Shown here piece after piece: positions 9,783-19,592 of a DNA stretch of 64,000 bases; positions within the stretch are counted from its first letter, which is position 1; each line of letters begins with the position of its first letter. Source of the DNA: Galeruca laticollis (taxonomy: Eukaryota; Arthropoda; Insecta; Coleoptera; Chrysomelidae); contig OY998175.1 of the NCBI GenBank assembly GCA_963921935.1, forward strand, positions 261,179,709-261,243,708, in the 5' to 3' direction. Both the position numbers and the translations under genes were made by a program. Under the pieces are notes generated by a model. The model saw only the letters and a program-made list of their open reading frames with translations. It searched no databases and was not told the origin of the DNA.

Positions 9783-11708
9783 TGTTAACATAGAGTAAAA
9801 CAACACCCTGTATACTGAACATAAAATAAAAGACTACCTATTTCAAGAAATTAAAATTTTTGAAATTTGATTTTTTATTAAAAGATTATCTAAAAAAGGA
9901 GACAATCTGTACCATGTACTATTCAATAGAGAAAGCATCTAAGTGTATAATTTAAAATAAGATTTGAAAAAAACATTTGTGAAATGAATTGACAAAATCT
10001 CTATAAACCTACAAGACGGAATATTAGAACGTTGTTACATATACAAATGGAAATGATAATCCTTTATTTTTATTGTCAAGGTAAATAAATAGTGAGATTC
10101 TTTTTAAAATGAATATAAGGGTTTGAAGGACATGTAAATAAGATTTTATAAATATTTAAAAACATTTCGATATAAGAAGTAAACTGAAAAACATTAATTC
10201 TATGGAATGTGACATTTATTGAACGGTTTGACGTTATGAACACATATTTTATAAATTTGGAAATGTCATTTTGTAAACTAAATGAAATATAATTTAAGAG
10301 ACACAATATGAGTTAAAATCATTAAAGAACCTTAAAATAAAGCGTTTTCAATTGATAGATGGACAATTCACTATTTGAAATGAAATCTATAAAGAAAAGT
10401 TTTGATAACCAAATCTGATTGGTGGAATGTATTCAACAAACTTTTAATCTGCGACAAGTAGTTGTTAATAATAAAAAAATTGAAGGAGAAAAGTTTGTTG
10501 ATTATACAGACTATTGACTAGGTAAAATTTTTTTTGGGTGGTAAAAAATTTGAGAAGCAGCAAAATTTTGGGAATTAAGAAAACTTTTCGAAAAACAAGA
10601 TATTTGGCATCAAAATTCAGAAAAGAGAGATACATTGTACTTATGATATGGTAGATTATATATTTAAACAAGCAGATGTAGAAACTAAGAAACAATTTGG
10701 TAATTATGTTTGAATACTAACCGTATAATTGATATATAATACTTGATTAATATTTGTATGGTGGAATGGATATATCCACCATACCTTTTAGAAAGCTTTT
10801 GATTATGTAATTGGACTGAAATGTATTGATGTGGACGGGACATAGCATTGATTCCTGATTTTGTGTAAGCTGGACCAGTGATGTGACAATTTCCAGAAGG
10901 TAACCTAAAATAAAGTAAAGGATAATTGAAGTGAATTACTATACAGGAATAAGGTATTTAGACTATTTTCATTATACATAAAAAAGGTTGAATAAAACTT
11001 ACCAATTTAGTGCAAAGAATTGAACTTTGGCATTAAACAAACATTTACAACCATTGTGATTCGCCATTTTGATATAATAATCGTTTATATAGAAGTTTCA
11101 GTATTATAAGATTTGTATTAAATATTGCCTATTTTAGATTTGTATATAGAGATAATTTTTTCATGTGAGAACGTGATTTTGTTTGAATGAGTGGTCATAA
11201 TAGATAGTAGGTTTTTTATTAATTTGTGTCTTGTAAAAGAACAATGTATTTGTCTATTCATAATATTAAATAACGTTCTTTCTAGTTTGAAGAACATTGT
11301 AAAATTGTTTTTTGATACATTTTATTTCTTTGTGGTGATGGCTCCATCTAGTTTGAACCGTTGGTAGTTTAAACTGACATCTGTAAATAGTAAAAAGGTT
11401 CAACTTGAAACACAGGACCGTCTTAAGAATTTATTACGTATTATTAAACAAGCAAGTACGTTTTTATTAACAAACTTTTTATGAAGACAGAGATATTTAA
11501 TCAAATTTAGGCGCTCACACTATAAATTGAATTTTGTTTTTCTATACCTGAACCCTACTCTGAGGTTAAAGAGTTTCTCATGTTTTAAAGTATAACCATT
11601 TTAGTAATAAAATTTTAAATTTTTAAAATATACCGGGCAAATCAAAACTAAATATAAATTAAAAGAATAATAACTATAAATCATTCTTTCTCTCCCCGTT
11701 CTATCCAG

Positions 11709-11715
<7 letters not shown>
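9783..11715 (+). repeat. 3' LTR
   Basis: Direct repeat of 4922-6853 with about 14 differences, including one single-base indel in an A run near 10490. It begins with canonical TG; the outer end reads TA instead of CA and merges with the (TA)n run. Confidence 0.92.

Positions 11716-11756
<41 letters not shown>
11713..11756. repeat. (TA)n microsatellite
   Basis: TA run on the 3' side of the LTR element, the counterpart of 4883-4923. Confidence 0.95.
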
Positions 11757-11760
<4 letters not shown>

Positions 11761-12125
11761 GTCACTTTCATAATAGTTAATCTCGAAAGAGGTGAATTTT
11801 TAACAATTGGAAATATTATTTAGAATATAGGAAACAATAAAGCTTTATTGTTCCATTTTTTTATGGCAATGGTACATACTCAAAATAAGTTAGAGTAACT
11901 CGCTATTGAAATAATTTTTTTGTAATTATTGATTAATATCGATAATTAAACTTACCCTAATGATCTTGGCGGTGGCCAAAGAGATAGGGATAAGACAGTG
12001 GAGCTAGAGCTAGAACAAATATTAATTAACACTAATATTTATTGATGCTCGTAAGTTAATTGAAAATGTACATTGCCTAGAATTAGAAGCGCAAAAAAAT
12101 TGGCGAATTATGACCCGGAACCGCA
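11757..12125. other. No gene seen
   Basis: AT-rich sequence between the (TA)n tract and the 3' LTR of the minus-strand provirus. I see no coding signal or repeat match elsewhere in the window. Confidence 0.4.
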
Positions 12126-12397
12126 AGTTGAATTCAATAAGTGAAAATTATACTTTTTACAAAGATTTAATAAAAATTTATGATTACAGTTGGTGATACA
12201 ATAAGGACTCGACTTATTATTCAATTACCAAAAAATAAAAAAATGCAACGTGCAAATTATAACAGTAGTGTAAACAGGATCTCTCTACGTGTTTGCTGAT
12301 TAAAGTTAAAAATTATAAATCCAATAATGTGGGAAACGTCCTGTCCGCAATTTAACAATAATTTCATATGAATTCATGAGGATGTGTCCATATGACT
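12126..12397 (-). repeat. 3' LTR of errantivirus-like provirus
   Basis: Homologous to 21822-22130, sharing blocks such as AAAATTATACTTTTTA, CACGTGTTTGCTGATT (TACGTG here) and AATGTGGGAAACGTCC. It is shorter by about 37 bases and more diverged than LTRs of a young insertion. Confidence 0.85.
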
Positions 12398-12409
12398 CCT
12401 CCCATCTTT
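12398..12409 (-). promoter_or_regulatory. Polypurine tract of the provirus
   Basis: On the minus strand, AAAGATGGGAGG precedes the AGT that starts the 3' LTR. This confirms orientation and the LTR end. Confidence 0.75.
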
Positions 12410-12490
12410 GTTAAAGTTGCGACTTCGTGTGGCATTGGCTTCAATAGGTATTGGTGTAGCTCCATTGGTTCTCCCTTGGATTGTTCTGAA
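12405..12490 (-). pseudogene. Env C-terminal remnant
   Basis: An open minus-strand segment just upstream of the polypurine tract has the position and composition of the cytoplasmic tail of an errantivirus-type Env (short polar segment with Pro-Ile-Pro-Ile-Glu). The rest of env is displaced to 14594-15000 by the Penelope-like insertion. Assignment rests mainly on position. Confidence 0.4.
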
Positions 12491-12934
12491 TTTTAGAATA
12501 TTCTAAAATATTTTCTATACATTATTAGAGTTTTAAATGAAACTCAACGTTTCTTACTAATTCCACAATATAATGAAAAATATTAAAAATTCTGAAAAAT
12601 TGACAATTGTTTCGATAACTGAATATTATCATCAGAATGACAGAACTTACATTTCATTTCGTACCTACCTGATGTTTAGTAGTTATTTTTGGCTAGATTA
12701 AAAAGTGACCTACTTTGTGATTGACTTAATATACGTTAATAGAAAAAAGAAGAAGATGTGATATTACAAATATTGAAGCTTAGATAATATTAGGCCTATG
12801 GTGATATCCTGGAAATCATTTTCCCAATTAAGATCAGTATAACTGTGCAATGATATAAAAAACCAGGAATACTATATCTGCTGATCTTTACAATTATCAC
12901 TTAAGAAGACAGTTTAATAGTGGTGAACTCCCTA

Positions 12935-13225
12935 GATTTATCTGTTCATTGACGACTTCATATTGTGGGTGTCTTCAGTGTTTTCTAGTTTCCAACTCTT
13001 CAAGGAAATCCAGTTCTTGTTTCTTATCACAAATATGTAGTACTTCTAGTTCTGTGTTTGGTGTCAATGAAGGGTTGGTGTCAAGTAGATGTTTTGCGTA
13101 ATGGGATTTACCAGGTTGTTTTAATATGTATGCTCGTAAGTGTTCACTGTATCTGATTTCAAAATGTCTAGGGGTCTGACCGAAATAGACAGCATTACAT
13201 TCCGGACATTTGAGTTTATATATAC
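12935..13225 (-). pseudogene. PLE GIY-YIG endonuclease domain
   Basis: From about 13221 leftward the minus strand reads Y-K-L-K-C-P-E-C-N-A-V-Y-F-G-Q-T. Then come R-x-x-E-I-R-Y-S-E-H and H-Y-A-K-H-L-L, and later L-E-V-L-H-I-C with F-L-E-E-L-E. Two cysteines before the Y-F-G (YIG) motif, the downstream Arg, and Glu/His positions match the C-terminal endonuclease of Penelope-like polyproteins, which nicks target DNA. An in-frame stop occurs near its end (about 12980). The upstream RT is not attached, so this is only a tail copy. Confidence 0.85.
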
Positions 13226-13255
13226 ATGATTTCTTTAATATTGGTATTTTTCTTT

Positions 13256-13447
13256 TACCTTGACACCAATCATTTATTGACGCTAAACGCAGAACTAAGA
13301 GTACTACATATTTGTGATAAAAAACAAGAGCTGCATTTCCTTGAAGAGTTGGAAATTAGAAGACTTTTAAGAAACCCACAATATGAAGTCGTCAATGAAC
13401 ATATAAATCTAAGGAGTTCTCCACGATTAAGCTGTCTTCTTAAGTAA
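13256..13447 (+). pseudogene. Inverted partial copy of the PLE GIY-YIG C terminus
   Basis: The plus-strand frame matches the second half of the minus-strand domain at 12935-13225, with R-V-L-H-I-C-D-K-K-Q-E-L and F-L-E-E-L-E shared. It begins at the D-T-N position, so the Y-F-G half is missing. It ends with a stop at 13445-13447, the probable true end of the PLE protein. Confidence 0.8.
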
Positions 13448-13705
13448 TAATTGTAAAGATCAGCAGATATAGTTTTCCTGGTTTTCTATATCATTGCACA
13501 GTTATACTGATCTCAATTGGAAAAATGATATCCAGGATATCACCATAGGGCTAATATTATATAAGCTTCAATATGTGTAATATCACATCTTCTTTTTTCT
13601 ATTGACATATATTAAGTCAATCACAAGGTATGTCACTTTTTGGTCTAGCCAGAAATAACTACTAAACATCAGGTAGGTACAAAATGAAATGTTACTTCTG
13701 TCATT

Positions 13706-13732
13706 CTGACGATGATATTCAGTTATCGAAAC
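13706..13732 (+). ncRNA. Hammerhead-ribozyme-like core in the PLE tail
   Basis: CTGACGA, one T, a GATA/TATC stem with a 6-nt loop, then GAAAC. CTGANGA and GAAA are the two invariant hammerhead boxes, and PLE terminal repeats are known to encode small hammerheads. An extra base precedes the stem, and stems I and III are short or unclear, so activity is unproven. The minus-arm counterpart (12609-12635) reads CTGATGA...GAAAC. Confidence 0.4.
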
Positions 13733-13829
13733 AATTGTAAATTTTTTAGAAATTTTAATATTTTTCATTATATTCTGGAATTAGTAAGAAACGTTGAGTT
13801 TCATTTGAAACACTAATATGAGTAGATTC

Positions 13830-14610
13830 CACGAAGGGTCGAGACATTTAATTTCATTAAAAAATCTTCGAGAGAAGATTTGACCCGACTGTACCAGAAG
13901 TTATTACAAAAACGTTACAAAGCATCACAAAACATTTGGTTTAACCAAGAATACCTGAGAAACAAGGTGGTACCAAATTATGTTAATATAAAATGCCATA
14001 TCAAAACACCACAAGCACAAAAAGCAATAAAATGTGCTCAACTAGTATGGATAAAAGAAGAGTGTAAAAAATGGTTTAAGATAAGAGACTCCTTAAACAA
14101 CTACATAAAAGTTCTACATTCAGAACTCACGTTCAAAGTACATCCAGTAGAATTTGATTGTTTCGATGACAAAATCAGAGAAAGTGTCAGCCAGATGAAG
14201 CACAAAAAATTTAAGAAACAAGAACAAAAGCTACATAAACTTGAACACACACAACTTAGAATTCAATAATCTACACATCATAAAACTGTAAGTACCTACA
14301 TTCCAACACACTTTGCACCACTATTTGAAAACCTTTCAGACACTTATTTTACAGATAGCGAAATAGAATTTTCAAATAAAGGTTGAAAGTACAGCATACC
14401 ATAAAAATTTACGAATAATATTAAACAAATTATAGCTACAGAGTCAGAAATAGCTTTAAAATTTAATTCAAATAATTTTCTTTATGAGAAATTGAAAATT
14501 GCCAATTTAATCAAAAATATTGAACCTTCAAAAGTTAAACGTCAAACAAAAAATGACATGACAGTTTTAAATGCAATAAAAAAGAAAGTAGAATTAAATT
14601 TCAATTTCGA
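13830..14610 (+). pseudogene. PLE N-terminal region
   Basis: The open part 13880-14269 contains L-L-Q-K-R-Y-K-A-S-Q-N-I-W-F, a P-N-Y-V-N-I-K motif, and I-K-E-E-C-K-K-W. These follow the conserved pattern upstream of RT in Penelope-like proteins (KRY...F...P.Y..IK...EIK). After a stop at 14268 the homology continues (K-Y-S-I-P, then a stop, then F-T-N-N-I-K) to about 14610. There the sequence changes to minus-strand env of the host provirus. RT motifs are absent. The natural start is unclear because no in-frame ATG is seen; the frame is open back to about 13835. Confidence 0.7.
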
Positions 14611-15000
14611 TTAGGTCGTTTTGATCTAGATTTGCTGAAATATATTTTACTACTGTACCTAGGCCGTCAATTAAACCTCTTTTAATTACTTTATTTGATC
14701 GAGCATACTTCATATAGTTTATATGTATCATCTGAGAGTAAGTCGATATCTCTGTTATAAATTTTTGTTGAATCGTCAAGTATACTAGCTAAATGAACTA
14801 GATTCAATACTAATTTACTTGATTTTTCAATTCCTTCAATACTTATACTAAAATAAATCTTATGATATTTAGCTAATCCTAAACCTGATATTTAGCCAAT
14901 CCAACCAAATATGTGACCGTTTTGACTTGAAGTGCATGTGTTTGCTAATCTTTTTAGATTTTTGAGATATAAGCTTATGGTTTGATTTTCTCTTATTAAG
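14594..15000 (-). pseudogene. Env fragment with putative cleavage/fusion-peptide region
   Basis: The minus-strand frame ending at 14594 contains a basic Lys-Arg pair followed by Gly-Leu and a Gly-containing hydrophobic stretch. That is the layout of the furin-type site and fusion peptide in errantivirus Env, a relative of baculovirus F proteins. Upstream sequence to about 15000 looks like the surface-subunit end, with a frame change near 14690. The Env normally mediates membrane fusion. Here it is cut short by the PLE, and its upstream part is lost or scrambled. Confidence 0.55.
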
Positions 15001-15079
15001 GTTTAATTTTATTTCACGGTTCGATATCTAAATATACGACATCTGTTGTAATAAATACCAAAATAAGAATCATCCTGTA

Positions 15080-15400
15080 TAACAAATTACTTTTTACTTT
15101 GTAACGTTTAAACTATAGAAAACGGTCGTTCACATCGATAAAATGAAAAAACCACTTATCTAAGCGTCTGTCTGGATGCAAGAATTAAAAAAAAATAATA
15201 TTTTAACCGGAAATAATAATTGCGTCAAAATAAAGAAATTTTGCGGAATCCAATAAATTCAATTGTTAATCGAGGTGAAAAACCTATTACACAATTACGT
15301 CGAACGATAAGTTCCACCAATCAGAAGCTAACAGGTACAAAGAAAATAAAGGATTGCTGAACAAGGAAGAATTCCGAAACTTCGAAAAAGTAACAAATGA
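15080..15400. other. No gene seen
   Basis: Transition between the env remnant and the leader-like block; no clear coding signal. Confidence 0.35.
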
Positions 15401-16560
15401 GGGGCAGTTGGTAAAAACTCGCGGTCGGGAACGGTCAAGTTTTCTTTTGGGGTTTCGCGAATAGCGGTTTTTGAGGAGTCCTGAGTTATAGTAATTTATA
15501 GTTAAGGTAGTGTTTTAGCAGTCAGGTATAATTATTTTTTTCTCGAAAAAGGGAAAGCAGATTACAAGGGAGCGTCTACTTGCTCGAAACGCGAATCGTG
15601 TCCGTCGGCGTTTTGTGAACACCCAGTCCGGGAATTGGTGAGTCTGATTTCAAATTATACTAACAGTGTATTATGATTTTTTTTCTGTAGTTTGGTCAGG
15701 TTATAAACATTGCCAGCCCGCTTTCTATGATATTATGTTTATATAATTTAATTGGAGTATGGTAGTTCATATCGCACACGAATATTTAATGGTGATATCT
15801 CACCGTATGAATTAGGAATAGGGAGCACATTTGAGGTTGAATATTAAATTGTTAATATCAAAATTCATATTCAGGGTACGCGAAAATATTAGGTTCTGAC
15901 GATTAATTTTTAAAAAAAAATAACAAATTTCTTTTATTCTGCGAGTCATTCGCGTTGACTTAAAAGGGATATCTCAAGTTTTCTCTCGATCCTATCACTG
16001 GTTTTATTCAATTGTAGACACGGGACTCTATATACGAGTATTCCCGACGCTTTGTAAATTGGTGTAATTATTTTTATTTTTTTCTTATATATTTTTTTAT
16101 TAAACTCGTTTAAGAAATCGTTATCGGTTAATTTATTTACTCAACCAGGAGAGAAGGAATACCTAACCCATACACATAAGATCTACACCTAAAATTTTCC
16201 CTCAACACACCCCTCTAACTGACGTAACCCCATAATACAGGACCTCTCATTACCAACGACAACTGGTAGCAGCGGAGGCCGAAGCCAGCTCTTTCGGACA
16301 TTTCTTACAGGAGCCGCCGACTCCTGTTTCCCACGGAAACGTGGGTGGTGACAGCCAGCTACGCTGCCTTCTCGGTCCATTAGGGACATTTTTGGACAGC
16401 AGAGTTTTTATTGGTATTACAACTGGTGACAGCTGCTTCACCATGAGATGATCTTTCGGGATTATTACAACTGGTATTACAACTGGTGACAGCCAGCTAC
16501 GCTGCCTTCTCGGTCCATTCGGGACATTTTTGGATAGCAGAGTTTTTTTTGGTTATTACA
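15400..16560 (+). mobile_element. LTR/leader-like insertion of unknown family
   Basis: This block separates integrase from env of the minus-strand provirus and is more GC-rich at 15400-15650. It has a splice-donor-like AATTGGTGAGTCT near 15637. Its right part repeats ATTACAACTGGTGACAGC, which looks like an LTR end (TTACA) followed by a primer-site-like TGGTGACAGC. No ORF is evident. It could be the LTR and leader of a plus-strand retrotransposon with no body, or a host 5' exon. I favour the first. Confidence 0.35.
16346..16560 (+). repeat. Tandem leader repeat with TGGTGACAGC
   Basis: Two units (from about 16346 and 16484) share GGTGACAGCCAGCTACGCTG, CTTCTCGGTCCATT, GGGACATTTTTGGA and AGCAGAGTTTTT. 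Further ATTACAACTGGT words lie between and after them. Confidence 0.8.
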
Positions 16561-16564
16561 AGTG

Positions 16565-17480
16565 GTGATAGAATTTTATGTAGGATCATAGTGGAATCTA
16601 TTGATTGATTATTACACTGTTTTTGGGTTGTCGTCTGTTCGTTCAATATTAATTTTATTTAATTGTTCGGTTTTTTTTGTTAATGGTTTTTGATAAAGAT
16701 TGTTGAGAAATAGGATAACTTTTGTTTTCCGCTTCTCGTTGTAATTTTGGAATACTTATTTATGGGAATCTATTTCGTGAAGATTTAGATTTTCATATTG
16801 TCCATAAGGAAGTGAAAATGGGGTAAAATTTGTTAATGAATGAATTGATTGATTATATATAAGAATGGCAATTGTAACTGAGTCTGTAATATTTTGTTTT
16901 AATTTTTGTCTTAGAATTCTCAATTTTTCGATGAAAGTTGAATGTGCTCTTTCTATCGGAGAATTGCGGGTATGAGATTGGGGTGATGTACAATGAATTT
17001 TTATATGAAAGAGTGACTTCAACTGTTTGAAGATTTTGCTAGTGAATTCTCTTGCATTGTCGCAAGTTGTTCGCGAAGGGTAGTTATGATGATAAAAATA
17101 ATGACGGAGTTTATTAAGTAGAGTGATAGAATTTGAGTCACTAATTTCGTAAGCTTGAAAATGGAATTGTTCGAGGGTTGCTATCATATTTTGAGGTGAG
17201 TCATAATTCGCGATTACTACCGTGATTCGTTACTAATTCTTGGAAAATAGTACTGGGTTTTTATATGCGTCGTAGTTTCTGTGATACCGTTTCGAGTTTC
17301 TGAATGATGATCTGGAATTAATCGGACTTGTCCTTCTTTACGAATAATGTATTAGAGAAAAGTATTTGTTTCAATGATTTTTACGTTTGGTTTTAGGATT
17401 TTTGAACATTCTTTTGGAACAATATGAAGTAATGAGTCATCGGGGCCGTATATATAGTATGTTATTGTTGTATCAGCTAT
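16565..17480 (-). pseudogene. Integrase of the errantivirus-like provirus
   Basis: The minus strand has at about 17370-17270 a degraded H-H-x4-R-N-G-I-T-E-T-T zinc-binding region. The open stretch 17187-16756 has D-N-A-R-E-F-T-S (second catalytic Asp region) and S-P-I-E-R-A-H-S-T-F (third catalytic Glu). It continues into a basic C-terminal part to about 16565. Integrase joins proviral DNA to the genome. Stops around 17190-17220 break the frame. Homology ends at the leader-like insertion. Confidence 0.82.
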
Positions 17481-17539
17481 GTCGTTTTTCTCCTTATTTT
17501 AGGATTATTTGAAACTGGGCGGAATTTAATGATTTTCCT

Positions 17540-18130
17540 GAAATTGGAAAAGTAGTACTTTTGTTATCGTCGGATATTTTACATAAAATTTCGTTAGCAT
17601 CACTTAATGCTATATATGGATCGGAATTTGCTCTTGCCATAGTTGAAATGGCACCAATATCATCAGGGTTTTCTTTGAAATCTTTATTATTGGTTTTCGA
17701 GATTTGGGGAGTAACAACTATATCATTAAATATTTTAAATTTAATAACACGTTTAGGAAGCTTTTTATAGATGGTATTGACTTCAATTCTCGATAATGCA
17801 TCAGCGACGTAATTTTCGATGCATTTTTTGTAACTAATTTAAAAATCGATTTTTTCCAACTTTAGTTTACATCTTATTAGACGTGGATTCAGTTCTTTGA
17901 GATAAAATAGCCAGACGAGTGGTGTATGATCAATTTCAATAATAATTTTTTTGGAACACAAATATGGTCGGAAGTGTTTACAGCTATTGATTATAGCTAC
18001 GAGTTCTTTTTCGATGGTGCCATAATTTCTTCCAGCTGAATTAAACGTTCGAGAGTAAAAAGCTATTTGATGGGAATCTTGGGAAAGTACGCTTCCTATT
18101 GCGATATTTGAAGCGTCGGTCGTTAAAGTT
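17540..18130 (-). pseudogene. RNase H domain and tether of the provirus
   Basis: Minus-strand translation from about 18125 shows I-A-F-Y-S-R-T-F-N-S-A-G-R-N-Y and E-K-E-L-V-A-I-I, then D-H-T-P-L-V-W and A-D-A-L-S-R-I. These are the standard Gypsy RNase H landmarks. A stop interrupts it near 17840. The segment at 17800-17540 links to integrase. The plus-strand open frame at 17561-17770 is only its shadow. Confidence 0.8.
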
Positions 18131-18399
18131 TATGTTTTTTGTGGAATCGGTGTGGGTAAGCGAAAATAGGATTAATGCAAAGAAATTGTCTGCATCTTTG
18201 GAACGCATTGAGGTATTCTGGGTCGTTTAAATCTAATTCAGTTCTTTTTTTAAGATATTTATTTATTGGATAGACTATTTTGAAAGAATTTACGATACTA
18301 GGAGAGCACGCGGAGAAATTATTTGTTTTTGGGCAAAGAAAAGTTTTGGATGGACTTGATTTTATCTGGATTTGGTTTAATACTAGCAGGGGTTATAAC

Positions 18400-19560
18400 A
18401 TGGCCTAAGAAGGTAACTTCTTTTCTGAGGAATTCTGATTTGTTTATTTGCACTTTCAAATTATATTTTTCTTATTTGCTAAATATTTGTTTTATATGAA
18501 GAATATGGTCTTGAAGGGATTTTGAAAAGATTACTATGTCATCCATGTTTACGAAACATTTTTTATAGAGAAAAGAACGGGAAATTGTGCCCATGACACG
18601 TTGTGAAGTGTCAGGAGCGTTCTTCAGGCCAAATGACATACGAGTATATTCGCAGTGGCCACTATCTACTGTAAATGCAACTTTTTCTGCCGAATATGGG
18701 TGTATTTTAATTTGGTGGAAACCTTGTGCCAAATCTAAAGTGGAGAAATAAGTACTTCGACTAAGATTGTCGATAATTTCATCAATACGAGGGAGGGGAT
18801 ATCTATATTCTATAGTTTTTTCATTCAGTTTTAGGTAATCGATAACTAATCGGCATTTTTTCTTTCCACTGGCGCCAATTCTTTTGGGGACAGAGTAGGT
18901 AGGGAAACTGTACGGGAATATAATTGGTTTAATTATTTTATTGTCTAGAAGTTTTTTAATCTGATTTTTAATTTCTTGTTTTAAATGGTAATGGTTTCTA
19001 TATGATTTTTAATAAATCAGTATATCGTCGACTGTTCTAATGTGATGTTTAACTACATGAGTAAACGTAAGACGGAGACTTCGTCATGAAGAAGTCTGGT
19101 AATATCAATATTATTATTATAAGATGATAAAGGGACTGTTTCATCAAATTTCGATAGGGGTTGGACTTGAAGAGGTTCATGAAAATTTGAAGAAATATAA
19201 TTTAAAGAGATTTCTTGTTCTATAGGTATTTCACAGTAGGCGTCTTTCGCTAGAGCTATAGATTCAGGTATAAATATGTTGTTTAATCTTCATTCTCGAG
19301 GAACTACTTGTCGATTATCGATATTCACAGAAATATTTGAAATACTTTCATCTAGAGATTCAGTATAAGGGGTAAATAAGTGGGATTGAGTTCCAAATGA
19401 AATGTTATTATGATAGAATTAATTTGTACTAAATGATTTTCGAAATTTATTAGTGCCTTAAATTTATCAAGTCCTGACCACTTATTAATGCATCGAATCT
19501 GTCGTGCCAAGGTACGATAAACTTATTGAATATGTAATTAATGCCGAATTTTTTCAAAAT
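18400..19560 (-). pseudogene. Reverse transcriptase of the provirus
   Basis: Minus-strand RT runs from about 19020 to 18470. It has P-T-Y-S-V-P-K-R, C-R-L-V-I-D-Y-L-K-L-N, S-T-L-D-L-A-Q-G-F-H-Q-I, F-G-L-K-N-A-P and M-D-D-I-V-I-F-S. The catalytic Y-x-D-D box reads N-M-D-D, so the conserved Tyr is lost. The region above 19020 leads to the protease and carries stops. It copies RNA into DNA in intact relatives. Confidence 0.87.
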
Positions 19561-19592
19561 TGTGTATTTGCAGCTGAAATTGCCATTTTAAT

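Larger units (their letters stand above)
4922..11715 (+). mobile_element. Young Ty3/Gypsy LTR retrotransposon lacking RNase H and integrase
   Basis: Two ~1.93-kb direct repeats differing at only about 14 positions by eye (under 1%) flank a 2.9-kb interior. The interior holds in order a PBS, a gag-like ORF, an Asn-rich overlapping ORF, a protease-RT ORF and a polypurine tract. RT stops after its A-P-Y-G-I-Q motif region. The YxDD motif, RNase H and integrase are absent, so the copy would need trans-acting enzymes. Low LTR divergence points to a recent insertion, which suggests that enzymes from a complete relative mobilised it. It lies within a (TA)n tract. Confidence 0.9.
12530..13825. repeat. 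Long inverted repeat of the PLE tail (arms ~530 bp)
   Basis: The left arm (about 12530-13060) and right arm (about 13290-13825) are reverse complements at roughly 85-90% by eye. Shared blocks include GAAGATGTGATATTAC, GATATCACCATAGG and ACATCAGGTAGGTAC. The left arm alone extends into the full GIY-YIG coding region. Confidence 0.88.
12498..14620 (+). mobile_element. Penelope-like element, 3' part deleted, with inverted tail repeat at its head
   Basis: The block begins with a tail copy in minus orientation (about 12530-13225, including a GIY-YIG domain). A plus-oriented partial tail (about 13256-13825) follows, and then the plus-strand N-terminal part of a PLE ORF (about 13830-14610). The two tails form a long inverted repeat. 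PLEs are known to carry such terminal copies (pseudo-LTRs) in direct or inverted order. The RT catalytic core is missing. The element interrupts env of the surrounding minus-strand provirus. Exact ends were not resolved. Confidence 0.78.

Noticed and set aside
16189..16444. Minus-strand frames with Cys/Pro-rich translation
   Set aside because: They lie in the repeated leader-like block; the repeats on the plus strand explain the sequence better.
17561..17770. 69-codon plus-strand frame
   Set aside because: Antisense to the RNase H-integrase tether of the minus-strand provirus.
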